DNA from: Crocinitomix catalasitica ATCC 23190
GTDB taxonomy: Bacteria > Bacteroidota > Bacteroidia > Flavobacteriales_D > Crocinitomicaceae
Direction of reading: 5' to 3'
Assembly (NCBI RefSeq): GCF_000621625.1
Contig: NZ_JHXV01000011.1
Span: 82,733 to 146,732 of the forward strand
Length of the DNA: 64,000 bases
Part shown: one piece after another, positions 42,426 through 50,151 of the stretch
Layout: the number at the start of each line of letters is the position of its first letter
Position numbering within the stretch: the stretch's first letter is position 1
Position numbers and translations under genes: made by a program
The notes under the pieces: model-generated
Database searches by the model: none
The model's input: the letters and a program-made list of their open reading frames with translations, nothing else
What the model was told of the DNA's origin: nothing

Positions 42426-43391
42426 TTATTTCTTCTGTAAACCCAATTCCATCAATCGTTCTGTTAAAAACTCTCCAGCCGTAGTGTCTGTATAGTTTTT
42501 TGGTCGATCTTCTGAAACATACCTTTCTAAACAAGTTAAATCCATATCAGAACGCGGGTGTAAGAAGAATGGAGTAGAATATCTTGGTTTTGTCCATGAT
42601 TCCTCATCTGGTGTGATAACTTGGTGTTGAGTCGAGCGCAATTTATCATTCGTTAAACGCGCTAACATATCCCCAATATTAATCACAATCTCGTCTGGTT
42701 CGGGATCGATAGAAATCCATTGCCCATCTAATGATTGTGCTTGTAATCCTTTAGCACTTCCGCCCATCAATAAAGTGATGAGGTTAATGTCGCCATGTGC
42801 TGCTGCACGCACAGCTCCTTCAGGAATTTCAGATTTGTCATCTACAGGATAATAATGCAGCAATCTTAAAATACTATTCCCATTGTGAATTTTTGGATCG
42901 AAATAAGTCTCGTTTAATTCTAAATACAAAGCAATCGCCCGTAATAAATTACGACCAGTTTCTTCGAATGTTCTATAAACTTCTTGACCTACTTTTTCGA
43001 AAGCAGCAACCTCTTTCGGCCAAATATTATCTGGATAATTAGCCTGTATTGGATCGTTGTCTGAAACAGTTTGACCAATATGATAAAACTCCTTTAAATC
43101 AGGAACAGATTTCCCTTTGGCACTTTCTTTATTCTTAGAAATATAACCTCTTTGACCATGTAAAGCTTCGTTTTCATAGCGCTTCTTAATGTCATCTGGT
43201 AATTCGAAAAAGGCTTTAGATACAGCGAACAATTCATCACGTAGTGCTTTTGTTACGCCGTGATTTTTAACAATTGCGAATCCCATATTGGAAAACGAAT
43301 CTCCAAACTCTTTAATGAATTGAGTGCGTATATTTGCATCACCTTGACTAAAATCAAGATAATCTACATGGGCAATTTTATTTTGATCCAT
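42426..43391 (-). CDS. 2-oxoglutarate/Fe(II)-dependent oxygenase (isopenicillin N synthase-like)
   Basis: The 321-residue protein has the N-terminal DIOX_N-type region (FGDSFSNMGFAIVKNHGV) and the iron-binding core. The first His and the Asp lie in AAHGDINLITLL, the distal His in STQHQVI, and the 2OG-binding Arg in RYSTPFF. Such bacterial enzymes hydroxylate or desaturate small molecules; the substrate is unknown. It is 12 bases after clpX and may share its transcript. Confidence 0.9.
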   Translation of the reverse strand: MDQNKIAHVDYLDFSQGDANIRTQFIKEFGDSFSNMGFAIVKNHGVTKALRDELFAVSKAFFELPDDIKKRYENEALHGQRGYISKNKESAKGKSVPDLKEFYHIGQTVSDNDPIQANYPDNIWPKEVAAFEKVGQEVYRTFEETGRNLLRAIALYLELNETYFDPKIHNGNSILRLLHYYPVDDKSEIPEGAVRAAAHGDINLITLLMGGSAKGLQAQSLDGQWISIDPEPDEIVINIGDMLARLTNDKLRSTQHQVITPDEESWTKPRYSTPFFLHPRSDMDLTCLERYVSEDRPKNYTDTTAGEFLTERLMELGLQKK

Positions 43392-43403
43392 GAAAAATTA
43401 GAT

Positions 43404-44639
43404 TTAAGCAATTTTTAATTGAGCCAATTTAGATCCTGCAAATTTAGATTGTGCATATTCCAAAGTCACTCTAAATTCCTTAATCTTTTTATCAGAAGGT
43501 ATGTCGAACATCGCGTCATTTAGAATTGCTTCACAAATTGATCTTAATCCCCTTGCTCCTAATTTATATTCCAATGCTTTTTCCACCATAAAATCCAAAA
43601 CTTCAGCATCGAATTTTAAATCTACTTTATCTAAGCTGAAAAGGTGAATATATTGTTTTACTAAAGCATTTTTAGGTTCAGTTAGGATACGACGTAATGC
43701 CTTTTCATCGAGAGGATGTAAGTAAGTTAATACGGGCATACGGCCGATTAATTCAGGAATCAATCCGAATTCTTTAATATCTGAAGGAATGATGTATTGC
43801 AATAGGTTTTCGCCATCAGGCTTAGTCATTTCTTTAGACGCAAAACCAATTAAATTGGTATTGACTCTTCTCGCAATAATTCGTTCAATTCCATCAAAGG
43901 CACCACCAGCAACAAAAAGAATATTTTTGGTATTTACTTTAATCATTTTTTGCTCTGGATGTTTACGACCGCCTTGTGGTGGAACGTTAACTTCAGTACC
44001 TTCTAATAATTTAAGCATTGCTTGTTGAACACCTTCACCAGATACATCTCTAGTAATAGATGGATTATCAGATTTTCGAGCAATTTTATCTATTTCATCA
44101 ATAAATACAATTCCTCTTTCAGCTGCTTCAACATTAAAGTCGGCAGCTTGGAGTAAGCGGGAAAGGATGCTTTCGACATCCTCTCCTACATAACCCGCTT
44201 CAGTAAGTACAGTAGCATCGGCAATACAAAACGGAACATTTAACGATTTAGCAATTGTTTTCGCTAATAAAGTTTTACCTGTTCCCGTTCGGCCAACAAG
44301 AATAACATTCGATTTATCAATCTCAATTTCCTCGTCGTTTTTCGCCAAAGAAAGACGTTTATAATGGTTGTAAACAGCCACAGCTAAAACACGTTTAGCT
44401 TCATCTTGACCAATAACATATTCGTCTAAATGCGATTTGATTTCAGCAGGGCGAAGTAAATTAAAATCTGTTTCAACTCCCTTTTCTTTATCAAATTTTG
44501 ACTGTTCGTCTATAATTTGGTGTGCCTGTTCAATACAGTTGTCACAAATATGTCCAGATACACCGGCAATTAATACTCCAACCTCATTCTTTGGACGTCC
44601 ACAAAATGAACATCCTATTCCCGTTTTCTTTGTTGCCAT
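43404..44639 (-). CDS. clpX: ATP-dependent Clp protease ATP-binding subunit ClpX
   Basis: The 411-residue AAA+ unfoldase starts with the four-Cys zinc domain ([12 protein letters not shown] ... HICDNC). It has Walker A GRTGTGKT, the pore loop GYVGEDVE, Walker B IVFIDEID, and the RVNTNLIGF and GARGLRS segments of the C-terminal domain. It delivers tagged substrates to ClpP, whose gene lies 12 bases upstream in the same operon. Confidence 0.98.
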   Translation of the reverse strand: MATKKTGIGCSFCGRPKNEVGVLIAGVSGHICDNCIEQAHQIIDEQSKFDKEKGVETDFNLLRPAEIKSHLDEYVIGQDEAKRVLAVAVYNHYKRLSLAKNDEEIEIDKSNVILVGRTGTGKTLLAKTIAKSLNVPFCIADATVLTEAGYVGEDVESILSRLLQAADFNVEAAERGIVFIDEIDKIARKSDNPSITRDVSGEGVQQAMLKLLEGTEVNVPPQGGRKHPEQKMIKVNTKNILFVAGGAFDGIERIIARRVNTNLIGFASKEMTKPDGENLLQYIIPSDIKEFGLIPELIGRMPVLTYLHPLDEKALRRILTEPKNALVKQYIHLFSLDKVDLKFDAEVLDFMVEKALEYKLGARGLRSICEAILNDAMFDIPSDKKIKEFRVTLEYAQSKFAGSKLAQLKIA

Positions 44640-44651
44640 GATATTTTATTT

Positions 44652-45353
44652 CTACTTATCTCTTTTTAATTGTTCAGCGATAATTGGGTTTCCTAAAACC
44701 TCATCTACCATGCCATATTCTTTAGCTTCTGATGCAATCATCCAATAATCTCTGTCCGAATCATTCCACACTTCATCAAATTTTTTGCCTGAGTGTTTTG
44801 AAATAATATCGTACAATTCTTTTTTCAATTTTAAAATCTCTCTTGCTGTGATTTCGATGTCTGAAGCTTGTCCAGAAGCACCACCTAATGGTTGGTGAAT
44901 CATCACTCTTGAATGCGGCAATGCTGATCTTTTACCATGCGCACCTGCACATAATAAAACAGCACCCATTGATGCTGCCATACCCGTACAGATAGTTGCT
45001 ACATCTGGAGCGATATACTGCATCGTATCATAGATACCTAATCCAGCATAAACGCCACCACCTGGTGAGTTTAAATAAATTTGAATATCTTTTTTCTGAT
45101 CAACAGACTCTAAAAACAACAATTGTGCAGTAATAATATTCGCTACATGGTCGTCAATACCCGTTCCCAAAAAGATGATACGGTCCATCATCAAACGCGA
45201 GAATACATCCATTTGCGCAACGTTTAATTGACGCTCTTCGATGATATACGGTGTTAGTGATGATGTAATGTATTGGTTGTATTGGTCAAAAGCATTACTG
45301 TTTACGCCTCTGTGGTTGATAGCATATTTTCTAAATTCGTCTTTTCCAAACAT
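44652..45353 (-). CDS. clpP: ATP-dependent Clp protease proteolytic subunit ClpP
   Basis: The 233-residue serine peptidase has the nucleophile block GMAASMGAVLLCAG and the catalytic-His block PHSRVMIHQPLGGASGQA. YLNSPGGGVYAGLGIYDTM is the usual ClpP substrate-groove region. It assembles into the tetradecameric chamber used by ClpX, encoded next. A terminator separates it from tig, so clpP-clpX probably has its own promoter in the 45354-45479 gap. Confidence 0.98.
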   Translation of the reverse strand: MFGKDEFRKYAINHRGVNSNAFDQYNQYITSSLTPYIIEERQLNVAQMDVFSRLMMDRIIFLGTGIDDHVANIITAQLLFLESVDQKKDIQIYLNSPGGGVYAGLGIYDTMQYIAPDVATICTGMAASMGAVLLCAGAHGKRSALPHSRVMIHQPLGGASGQASDIEITAREILKLKKELYDIISKHSGKKFDEVWNDSDRDYWMIASEAKEYGMVDEVLGNPIIAEQLKRDK

Positions 45354-45479
45354 GTTTTTTCCTTTAATTTTTAATGATTTGGGATAATTTGAACAATTAG
45401 ACGTTCATCACGTGGTTAACTTTCCGAATTAACAAAAGTTAAGAGTCGATTCATCCAAATAAAAGTTTTATCCAAAAAA

Positions 45480-45507
45480 AATAATACCCATAAAGATAGG
45501 TATTATT
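45480..45507 (-). terminator. Rho-independent terminator of tig
   Basis: On the minus strand AATAATACC pairs with GGTATTATT and is followed by a run of T, 28 bases after the tig stop. It separates tig from clpP. Confidence 0.8.
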
Positions 45508-45534
45508 TTATTTCGAGTGGTATTTTAAAAAGCT

Positions 45535-46881
45535 TTAATTTTTACTATAAGCTTCTTTGATGAAATCATCATACGGCAATTCTTTCTCGTTTAATTTGAC
45601 AGTTTCTTTGAAGAAATTCATCATTTTAACACTGTAAACATTGTCGTAAATTTTATTTGCTTCCTCTTGATTCTGTAGAACAGATTTAACTTGTTCTTCT
45701 AATTCAGCATCTTCTGGAGCAGGCATACCATATTGTGCATATTGATTCACCAATAAACCTTTAGTATATTCAATAATCTCAGCATTCTCAACTTTAATAT
45801 CGTTGTCTTTGATGATTTTATTTTGAATTAATTGCCATTTTAAGCTTTTCTTATAATTGTCAAAATCAGCCTCAACTTGCGCTGCAGTGATTTCTTCTTT
45901 ACTTGAAGCAAGAATCCATTTTTTAAGGAACGTCTCAGGTAAATCAAAATTTGTTTTCTCAACCAAAGCATCAGTAACGCTTTGTGTTAATAGACGATCT
46001 GAATCATTGCTGAACATACGCGTTAAATCTTCGCTGATCTTTGCTCTTAACTCTTCTTCAGATTTAATAGTGCCTTCACCAAATAATTTATCGAATAATG
46101 CTTGGTCGATAGCTGCTGGAACCATTGTTTTAATTTCAGTAATATTGAAATCAAAATCACCAGTTAATGCTTCAGCTTCTTCTTTCGAAATGGCTAACAT
46201 AGAAGCTAAATCATCTGCTCCTTTAGAAACAGTTTTAGGATCTAAAACAACTGTGTCTCCAACTTTTTTACCAATTAATTTTTTCTTTGCTTTTTCGTCT
46301 TCAGTAAACTCTAAAGAAATAGTGCTTGTATTTTTGATGTCTCCATCTTTCTGTACAAATTCACCAATCAACATATCTGTTGCTGAAGCTTTTTCTGATG
46401 CGGTTAACGAACCGTATCTTTTAGCTAAACTGTCGATTTCTTTGTCTAACATCTCTTTATTGATGTCAACTTTTAAATAATCGAATTTGTTCTTTTTTGA
46501 TAATTCTACTTCGAATTCTGGAGAAATTCCAATCTCATATACAAATTCAAAATCAGTAGGATTGGTAAAGTCACCTTTTACTTCTGCATCGTCTTTAGGA
46601 AGAGGATTACCTAAAACTTGAATTTTATTTGTTGTGATGAAATCGTTTAACGATGCATTTACAACTTTGTTTAATTCTTCAGCAAGAATAGCTTTACCGT
46701 ATTTTTTTTTAATGACAGCCATTGGAACCTTTCCTGGTCTAAATCCAGGGATATTTGCTTCCTTTCTGTAAGTGGCCATGGTTTTATTCACCTTTTCAGA
46801 ATAATCTTCCGGCGAAATTTGAACGCGTAAAATTGCGTTTAAATCATCAATTTTTTCCTCAACTACATTCATGTTGTTCAT
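45535..46881 (-). CDS. tig: Trigger factor (ribosome-associated chaperone)
   Basis: The 448-residue protein has the ribosome-binding signature FRPGKVPMAVIKKKYG near residue 40, a divergent middle domain, and a long helical C-terminal substrate-binding region (about 255-440). The middle part does not show a canonical FKBP active-site pattern, as is common in Bacteroidota trigger factors. The order tig-clpP-clpX is the usual one. A tRNA-Leu gene with a terminator lies directly upstream. Confidence 0.95.
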   Translation of the reverse strand: MNNMNVVEEKIDDLNAILRVQISPEDYSEKVNKTMATYRKEANIPGFRPGKVPMAVIKKKYGKAILAEELNKVVNASLNDFITTNKIQVLGNPLPKDDAEVKGDFTNPTDFEFVYEIGISPEFEVELSKKNKFDYLKVDINKEMLDKEIDSLAKRYGSLTASEKASATDMLIGEFVQKDGDIKNTSTISLEFTEDEKAKKKLIGKKVGDTVVLDPKTVSKGADDLASMLAISKEEAEALTGDFDFNITEIKTMVPAAIDQALFDKLFGEGTIKSEEELRAKISEDLTRMFSNDSDRLLTQSVTDALVEKTNFDLPETFLKKWILASSKEEITAAQVEADFDNYKKSLKWQLIQNKIIKDNDIKVENAEIIEYTKGLLVNQYAQYGMPAPEDAELEEQVKSVLQNQEEANKIYDNVYSVKMMNFFKETVKLNEKELPYDDFIKEAYSKN

Positions 46882-46892
46882 TTTTTGTTAAA

Positions 46893-46922
46893 CAAAAATG
46901 GCCTAGGCAAAGCCTAGACCAT
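46893..46922 (-). terminator. Terminator between tRNA-Leu and tig
   Basis: On the minus strand ATGGTCTAGGC pairs with GCCTAGGCCAT (one mismatch, TTT loop) and runs into TTTTTG. It ends only about 10 bases before the tig start codon, so tig is either transcribed by read-through or from a promoter inside this short gap. Confidence 0.75.
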
Positions 46923-46925
46923 TAG

Positions 46926-47007
46926 TGCGGGTGGAGGGACTCGAACCCACACGCCGTGAAGCACTAGATCCTAAGTCTAGCATGTCTACCAATTTCACCA
47001 CACCCGC
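46926..47007 (-). tRNA. tRNA-Leu (anticodon TAG)
   Basis: The 82-base class II tRNA has acceptor GCGGGTG paired with CACCCGC and discriminator A. The anticodon loop CTTAGGA (anticodon TAG) sits in the stem CTAGA/TCTAG. A variable arm follows, and the T-arm is GTGGG TTCGAGT CCCTC. CCA is not encoded. A partial copy of this tRNA lies upstream in the same leader. Confidence 0.95.
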
Positions 47008-47046
47008 AATATTTAATAGTGATCTTAAACCTAATTGTTATCAGGG

Positions 47047-47068
47047 AAATTCACATTAAAGTGAATTT
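47047..47068 (-). other. 8-bp hairpin between the tRNA-Leu look-alike and tRNA-Leu
   Basis: AAATTCAC and GTGAATTT pair perfectly around a 6-base loop. It lies in the leader of the tRNA-Leu transcript. Confidence 0.5.
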
Positions 47069-47069
47069 T

Positions 47070-47110
47070 ATGTCTACCTCCTGATAGCTATCGGGATTCA
47101 CCACACCCGC
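47070..47110 (-). other. tRNA-Leu look-alike: 5' part with a palindrome in place of the D-loop
   Basis: On the minus strand the sequence starts with GCGGGTGTGGTGAA, identical to the first 14 bases of tRNA-Leu. It then has an 18-base near-palindrome (47079-47096, TCCCGATAGCTATCAGGA) where the tRNA has ATT, and resumes with GGTAGACAT as in the tRNA. The rest of the tRNA is missing. It lies between the promoter and the true gene, like the tRNA-Ser look-alike. Confidence 0.7.
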
Positions 47111-47145
47111 AATTTATTGTCTCACCACTTTTGGTGAAGGGAGTG

Positions 47146-47177
47146 CAAAGATAGATAGATTTTTAATTTCACCAAAA
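47146..47177 (-). promoter_or_regulatory. Promoter of tRNA-Leu
   Basis: The minus strand shows -33 TTTTG (47173-47177), a 19-base spacer and -7 TATCTTTG (47146-47153), then CACTCC. This is a full match to the Bacteroidota promoter consensus. Transcription would start near 47141 and include the look-alike and the tRNA. Confidence 0.7.
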
Positions 47178-47245
47178 TTTTATATTAAAATGATTACTTT
47201 TTATTTCAAATTAAATTTGAAGCATTAAAAATATTCCTCATTTTA

Positions 47246-47279
47246 TTGGGATAAAATTCTAATTCAATCCCTATTTTTG
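47246..47279 (+). promoter_or_regulatory. Promoter of dxr
   Basis: -33 TTG (47246-47248) and -7 TATTTTTG (47272-47279) are separated by 23 bases. The expected transcription start (about 47284-47286) coincides with the ATG at 47286, suggesting a leaderless or nearly leaderless mRNA. Confidence 0.5.
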
Positions 47280-47285
47280 CCCTAT

Positions 47286-48449
47286 ATGTCTGAAAAAATT
47301 CAAGTTGCATTATTAGGTTCAACCGGTTCTATTGGAACGCAAACATTAGATGTTGTTAGCAATCATCCCGATTTATTTGAGATGGCTGTATTAACTGCCA
47401 ATAAAAATGCCGACCTATTAATCGAACAAGCATTACTTTTTAAACCAAATTGTGTTGTTATTTCGGATGAATCGAAATTCGAGCAAGTGCGTGATGCATT
47501 ATGGGATGCAGAAATAAAAGTCTTTACCGGTGAAAAGGCATTGGAAGAGGTTGTTGAAATGCAAGAAGTTGACATTGTTTTAACGGCTTTGGTAGGGTTT
47601 GCAGGATTAAAACCAACCATTTCTGCTATTAAAGCAGGGAAGAATATTGCATTGGCGAATAAAGAAACTTTGGTCGTGGCGGGTGAAATCATCACGGCAT
47701 TAGCAGCCGAACATAAAGTAAATATTTATCCGGTTGATTCGGAACATTCGGCGATTTTTCAATGTTTAGTCGGTGAATTCCACAATCCGATAGAGAAAAT
47801 ATACATTACAGCTTCTGGCGGACCATTTAGAGGTAAAAAAGCAGAAGAATTAGCAAATATTACAAAAGAACAGGCCTTAAAACATCCGAATTGGGAAATG
47901 GGTGCTAAAATCACAATCGATTCTGCAACTTTAATGAATAAGGGATTGGAAGTGATTGAAGCCAAATGGTTGTTTAAATTAAAAGATGAGCAGATTGATG
48001 TGATCGTACATCCGCAATCTATCGTTCATTCGATTGTTCAATTTAAGGATGGATCGATGAAGGCACAAATGGGTTTACCTGATATGAAGTTACCTATTCA
48101 ATATGCTTTGACTTTCCCTAATCGACTTGAGACAGACTTCCCTAGATTTAACTTCTTAGATTATCCAAGTTTAACTTTTGAAAAGGCGGATATGGAAACC
48201 TTTACAAATTTGAAACTTGCTTATTATGTGATGAAAAAGGGAGGTAATTTACCTGCTGTTCTTAATGCTGCGAATGAAATCACAGTTGCCGCCTTTTTGG
48301 AGGATAAAATCAAGTTTTTAGATATTTCAAAAATCAATAAAAAGGTAGTTGAAGAATTCGAATGGATAAAAAATCCGACACTTGAAAATTTATTTGAAAC
48401 GGATATTTTAACCCGTCAAGTGACCGCCGAAATGATTGCAAAAGGCTAG
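47286..48449 (+). CDS. dxr: 1-deoxy-D-xylulose-5-phosphate reductoisomerase
   Basis: The ATG at 47286 (MSEKIQVALLGSTGSIG) is preferred to the TTG at 47277, which overlaps the promoter box. The 387-residue enzyme carries the NADPH-binding GSTGSIG (residues 11-17), IALANKETLVVAGE, the metal/substrate block PVDSEHSAIFQ, SGGPFRG and HPNWEMGAKITIDSATLMNKGLE. It makes 2-C-methyl-D-erythritol 4-phosphate in the non-mevalonate isoprenoid pathway. Confidence 0.97.
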   Translation: MSEKIQVALLGSTGSIGTQTLDVVSNHPDLFEMAVLTANKNADLLIEQALLFKPNCVVISDESKFEQVRDALWDAEIKVFTGEKALEEVVEMQEVDIVLTALVGFAGLKPTISAIKAGKNIALANKETLVVAGEIITALAAEHKVNIYPVDSEHSAIFQCLVGEFHNPIEKIYITASGGPFRGKKAEELANITKEQALKHPNWEMGAKITIDSATLMNKGLEVIEAKWLFKLKDEQIDVIVHPQSIVHSIVQFKDGSMKAQMGLPDMKLPIQYALTFPNRLETDFPRFNFLDYPSLTFEKADMETFTNLKLAYYVMKKGGNLPAVLNAANEITVAAFLEDKIKFLDISKINKKVVEEFEWIKNPTLENLFETDILTRQVTAEMIAKG

Positions 48450-48507
48450 TATAATTGCATTTGGTGTTTTATTGGTGTATATTTATTTTTTGAAATGAAC
48501 TTTTACC

Positions 48508-50079
48508 ATGAAAAAAATCTTACTCGCTGGGCTTTTCTTCAACCTTCTAACATTCAGTGTTAATGCACAGCTAACTTGGAGTGAAGACGTTGCCGAGATA
48601 TTTTATAATAATTGTACCGAATGCCATAATCCATCAGGAGTAGCTCCTTTTTCATTAATGGAATACGGACCGGCTTATGATTATCGCGCATTGATAAAAA
48701 CGTATGTTGAAGTTGGCTTGATGCCACCTTGGAAAGCAGATACAACATTCCAACATTATTTTGGCGAACGAATTCTGACCGAATATGAACGGAATACAAT
48801 AATCAATTGGGCGAATGATGGGGCTTTAGAAGGTCCACCAGAAATGGCACCGGCTCCACCAGTTTATACCGGTGAACAAAAATTACCTGGTATTCCAGAT
48901 ATGACCATTGAAATGCCAAGATATATGAGTAAAGCAACCGATTTACACGATGATTATATCTGTATTTCAATTCCAGTTGATTTATTAGAAGAGAAGAAGA
49001 TAAAAGCAATAGAAATCATTCCAGGGAATAGATCTATTCTTCACCATTGTTTAATTTATAATGATTTTGAAGGGGAATATGAAACAGATTCGATAGGTGG
49101 AGATTGTGGTGGTCCAACAGGAGATGTTGTTTTGATGGCAGGGTATACGCCAGGTGCATCTCCAACTATTTTTCCGTCGTCTGATGATTTTGCTTCAGGA
49201 ATGCTTCTTCAACCGGGAGCGAATATCGTTTTTGCGATGCATTATCCGCATGGAAGTTATGGGGAATATGACCAAACGAAGGTAAACTTCTATTATTATC
49301 ACGATGAGATTGAGGATTTCAGACCAATAATCGCAGCACCAGTCGTTTCGAATTGGGATTTTACTTTACCAGCAAACGAGATGACACCTGTGGATGGGGC
49401 GTTTATGGATGTTCCTGTAGATATTTCAGTTTTAAGTGTTTTTCCACATATGCATTTATTAGGCAAGTCTATCGAGGCTTTTGCTTTAACACCTAGTGCA
49501 GAAATGATCCCTTTCATTCGCATTCCTCATTGGGATTTTGATTGGCAAGATTTTTATTGGTTCCGTTATATGCAACATGTACCTGAGGGAAGTGATATAT
49601 ACGGGAATGGTGTTTTTGACAATACTGCAGGAAATATCCATAATCCAAGTGATCCTCCTGTTGATGTAAATCCAGGGTTCAATACTACGGATGAAATGTT
49701 TTTGATTTATTTCCATATAATGGCGTATCAAGAAGGTGATGAGTTGATAAATGTAGATAGTTTGAATACCATTTATTTATCCAATCAATACAATGATTTT
49801 CCCGAACTAAATACTGAGATTAAAGTCTTTCCAAATCCTTTTAATGATGCCATCAATATCAATTTTGATTTGAATGAAAATAGCTTTGTAAGTCTTTTTA
49901 TTTACGATTTAAATGGAAAAGTTGTGAAGCGTTTGACACATCAAGAATTAGTTGCGGGTAAACAGGAAATAGTATGGGATGGCACCAATACTGAATCTGG
50001 AATTGCAAAGACTGGCATCTATTTCTATTCGATGTTGATTGATGGAAAGCCTCACAATGGTCGAATTGTAAAGCTATGA
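48508..50079 (+). CDS. T9SS-exported cytochrome c/copper monooxygenase-like protein
   Basis: The 523-residue protein has a signal peptide (about 1-20) and a c-type heme site CTECH (Cys36, Cys39, His40) in an NNCTECHNPSGVAPF context. A body resembling the copper type II ascorbate-dependent monooxygenase (PHM/DBM) fold follows, with the HHC motif (ILHHCLIY), HYPHG and HMHLLGK as probable copper ligands. It ends in a FlgD-like T9SS sorting domain (VFPNPFNDAININF ... GIYFYSMLIDGKPHNGRIV). It would be a surface redox enzyme with heme feeding electrons to copper; the substrate is unknown. Confidence 0.85.
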   Translation: MKKILLAGLFFNLLTFSVNAQLTWSEDVAEIFYNNCTECHNPSGVAPFSLMEYGPAYDYRALIKTYVEVGLMPPWKADTTFQHYFGERILTEYERNTIINWANDGALEGPPEMAPAPPVYTGEQKLPGIPDMTIEMPRYMSKATDLHDDYICISIPVDLLEEKKIKAIEIIPGNRSILHHCLIYNDFEGEYETDSIGGDCGGPTGDVVLMAGYTPGASPTIFPSSDDFASGMLLQPGANIVFAMHYPHGSYGEYDQTKVNFYYYHDEIEDFRPIIAAPVVSNWDFTLPANEMTPVDGAFMDVPVDISVLSVFPHMHLLGKSIEAFALTPSAEMIPFIRIPHWDFDWQDFYWFRYMQHVPEGSDIYGNGVFDNTAGNIHNPSDPPVDVNPGFNTTDEMFLIYFHIMAYQEGDELINVDSLNTIYLSNQYNDFPELNTEIKVFPNPFNDAININFDLNENSFVSLFIYDLNGKVVKRLTHQELVAGKQEIVWDGTNTESGIAKTGIYFYSMLIDGKPHNGRIVKL

Positions 50080-50151
50080 ATTACTTCCAGTTGAATTTTG
50101 TGAAACATTTAATTCGATCCCAAAAGATTAATAACCTAACTAACTTATCCT

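Noticed and set aside
45857..46480. A 207-codon plus-strand frame
   Set aside because: It lies entirely inside tig on the other strand and is low-complexity Ser/Leu-rich, a shadow of the real gene.
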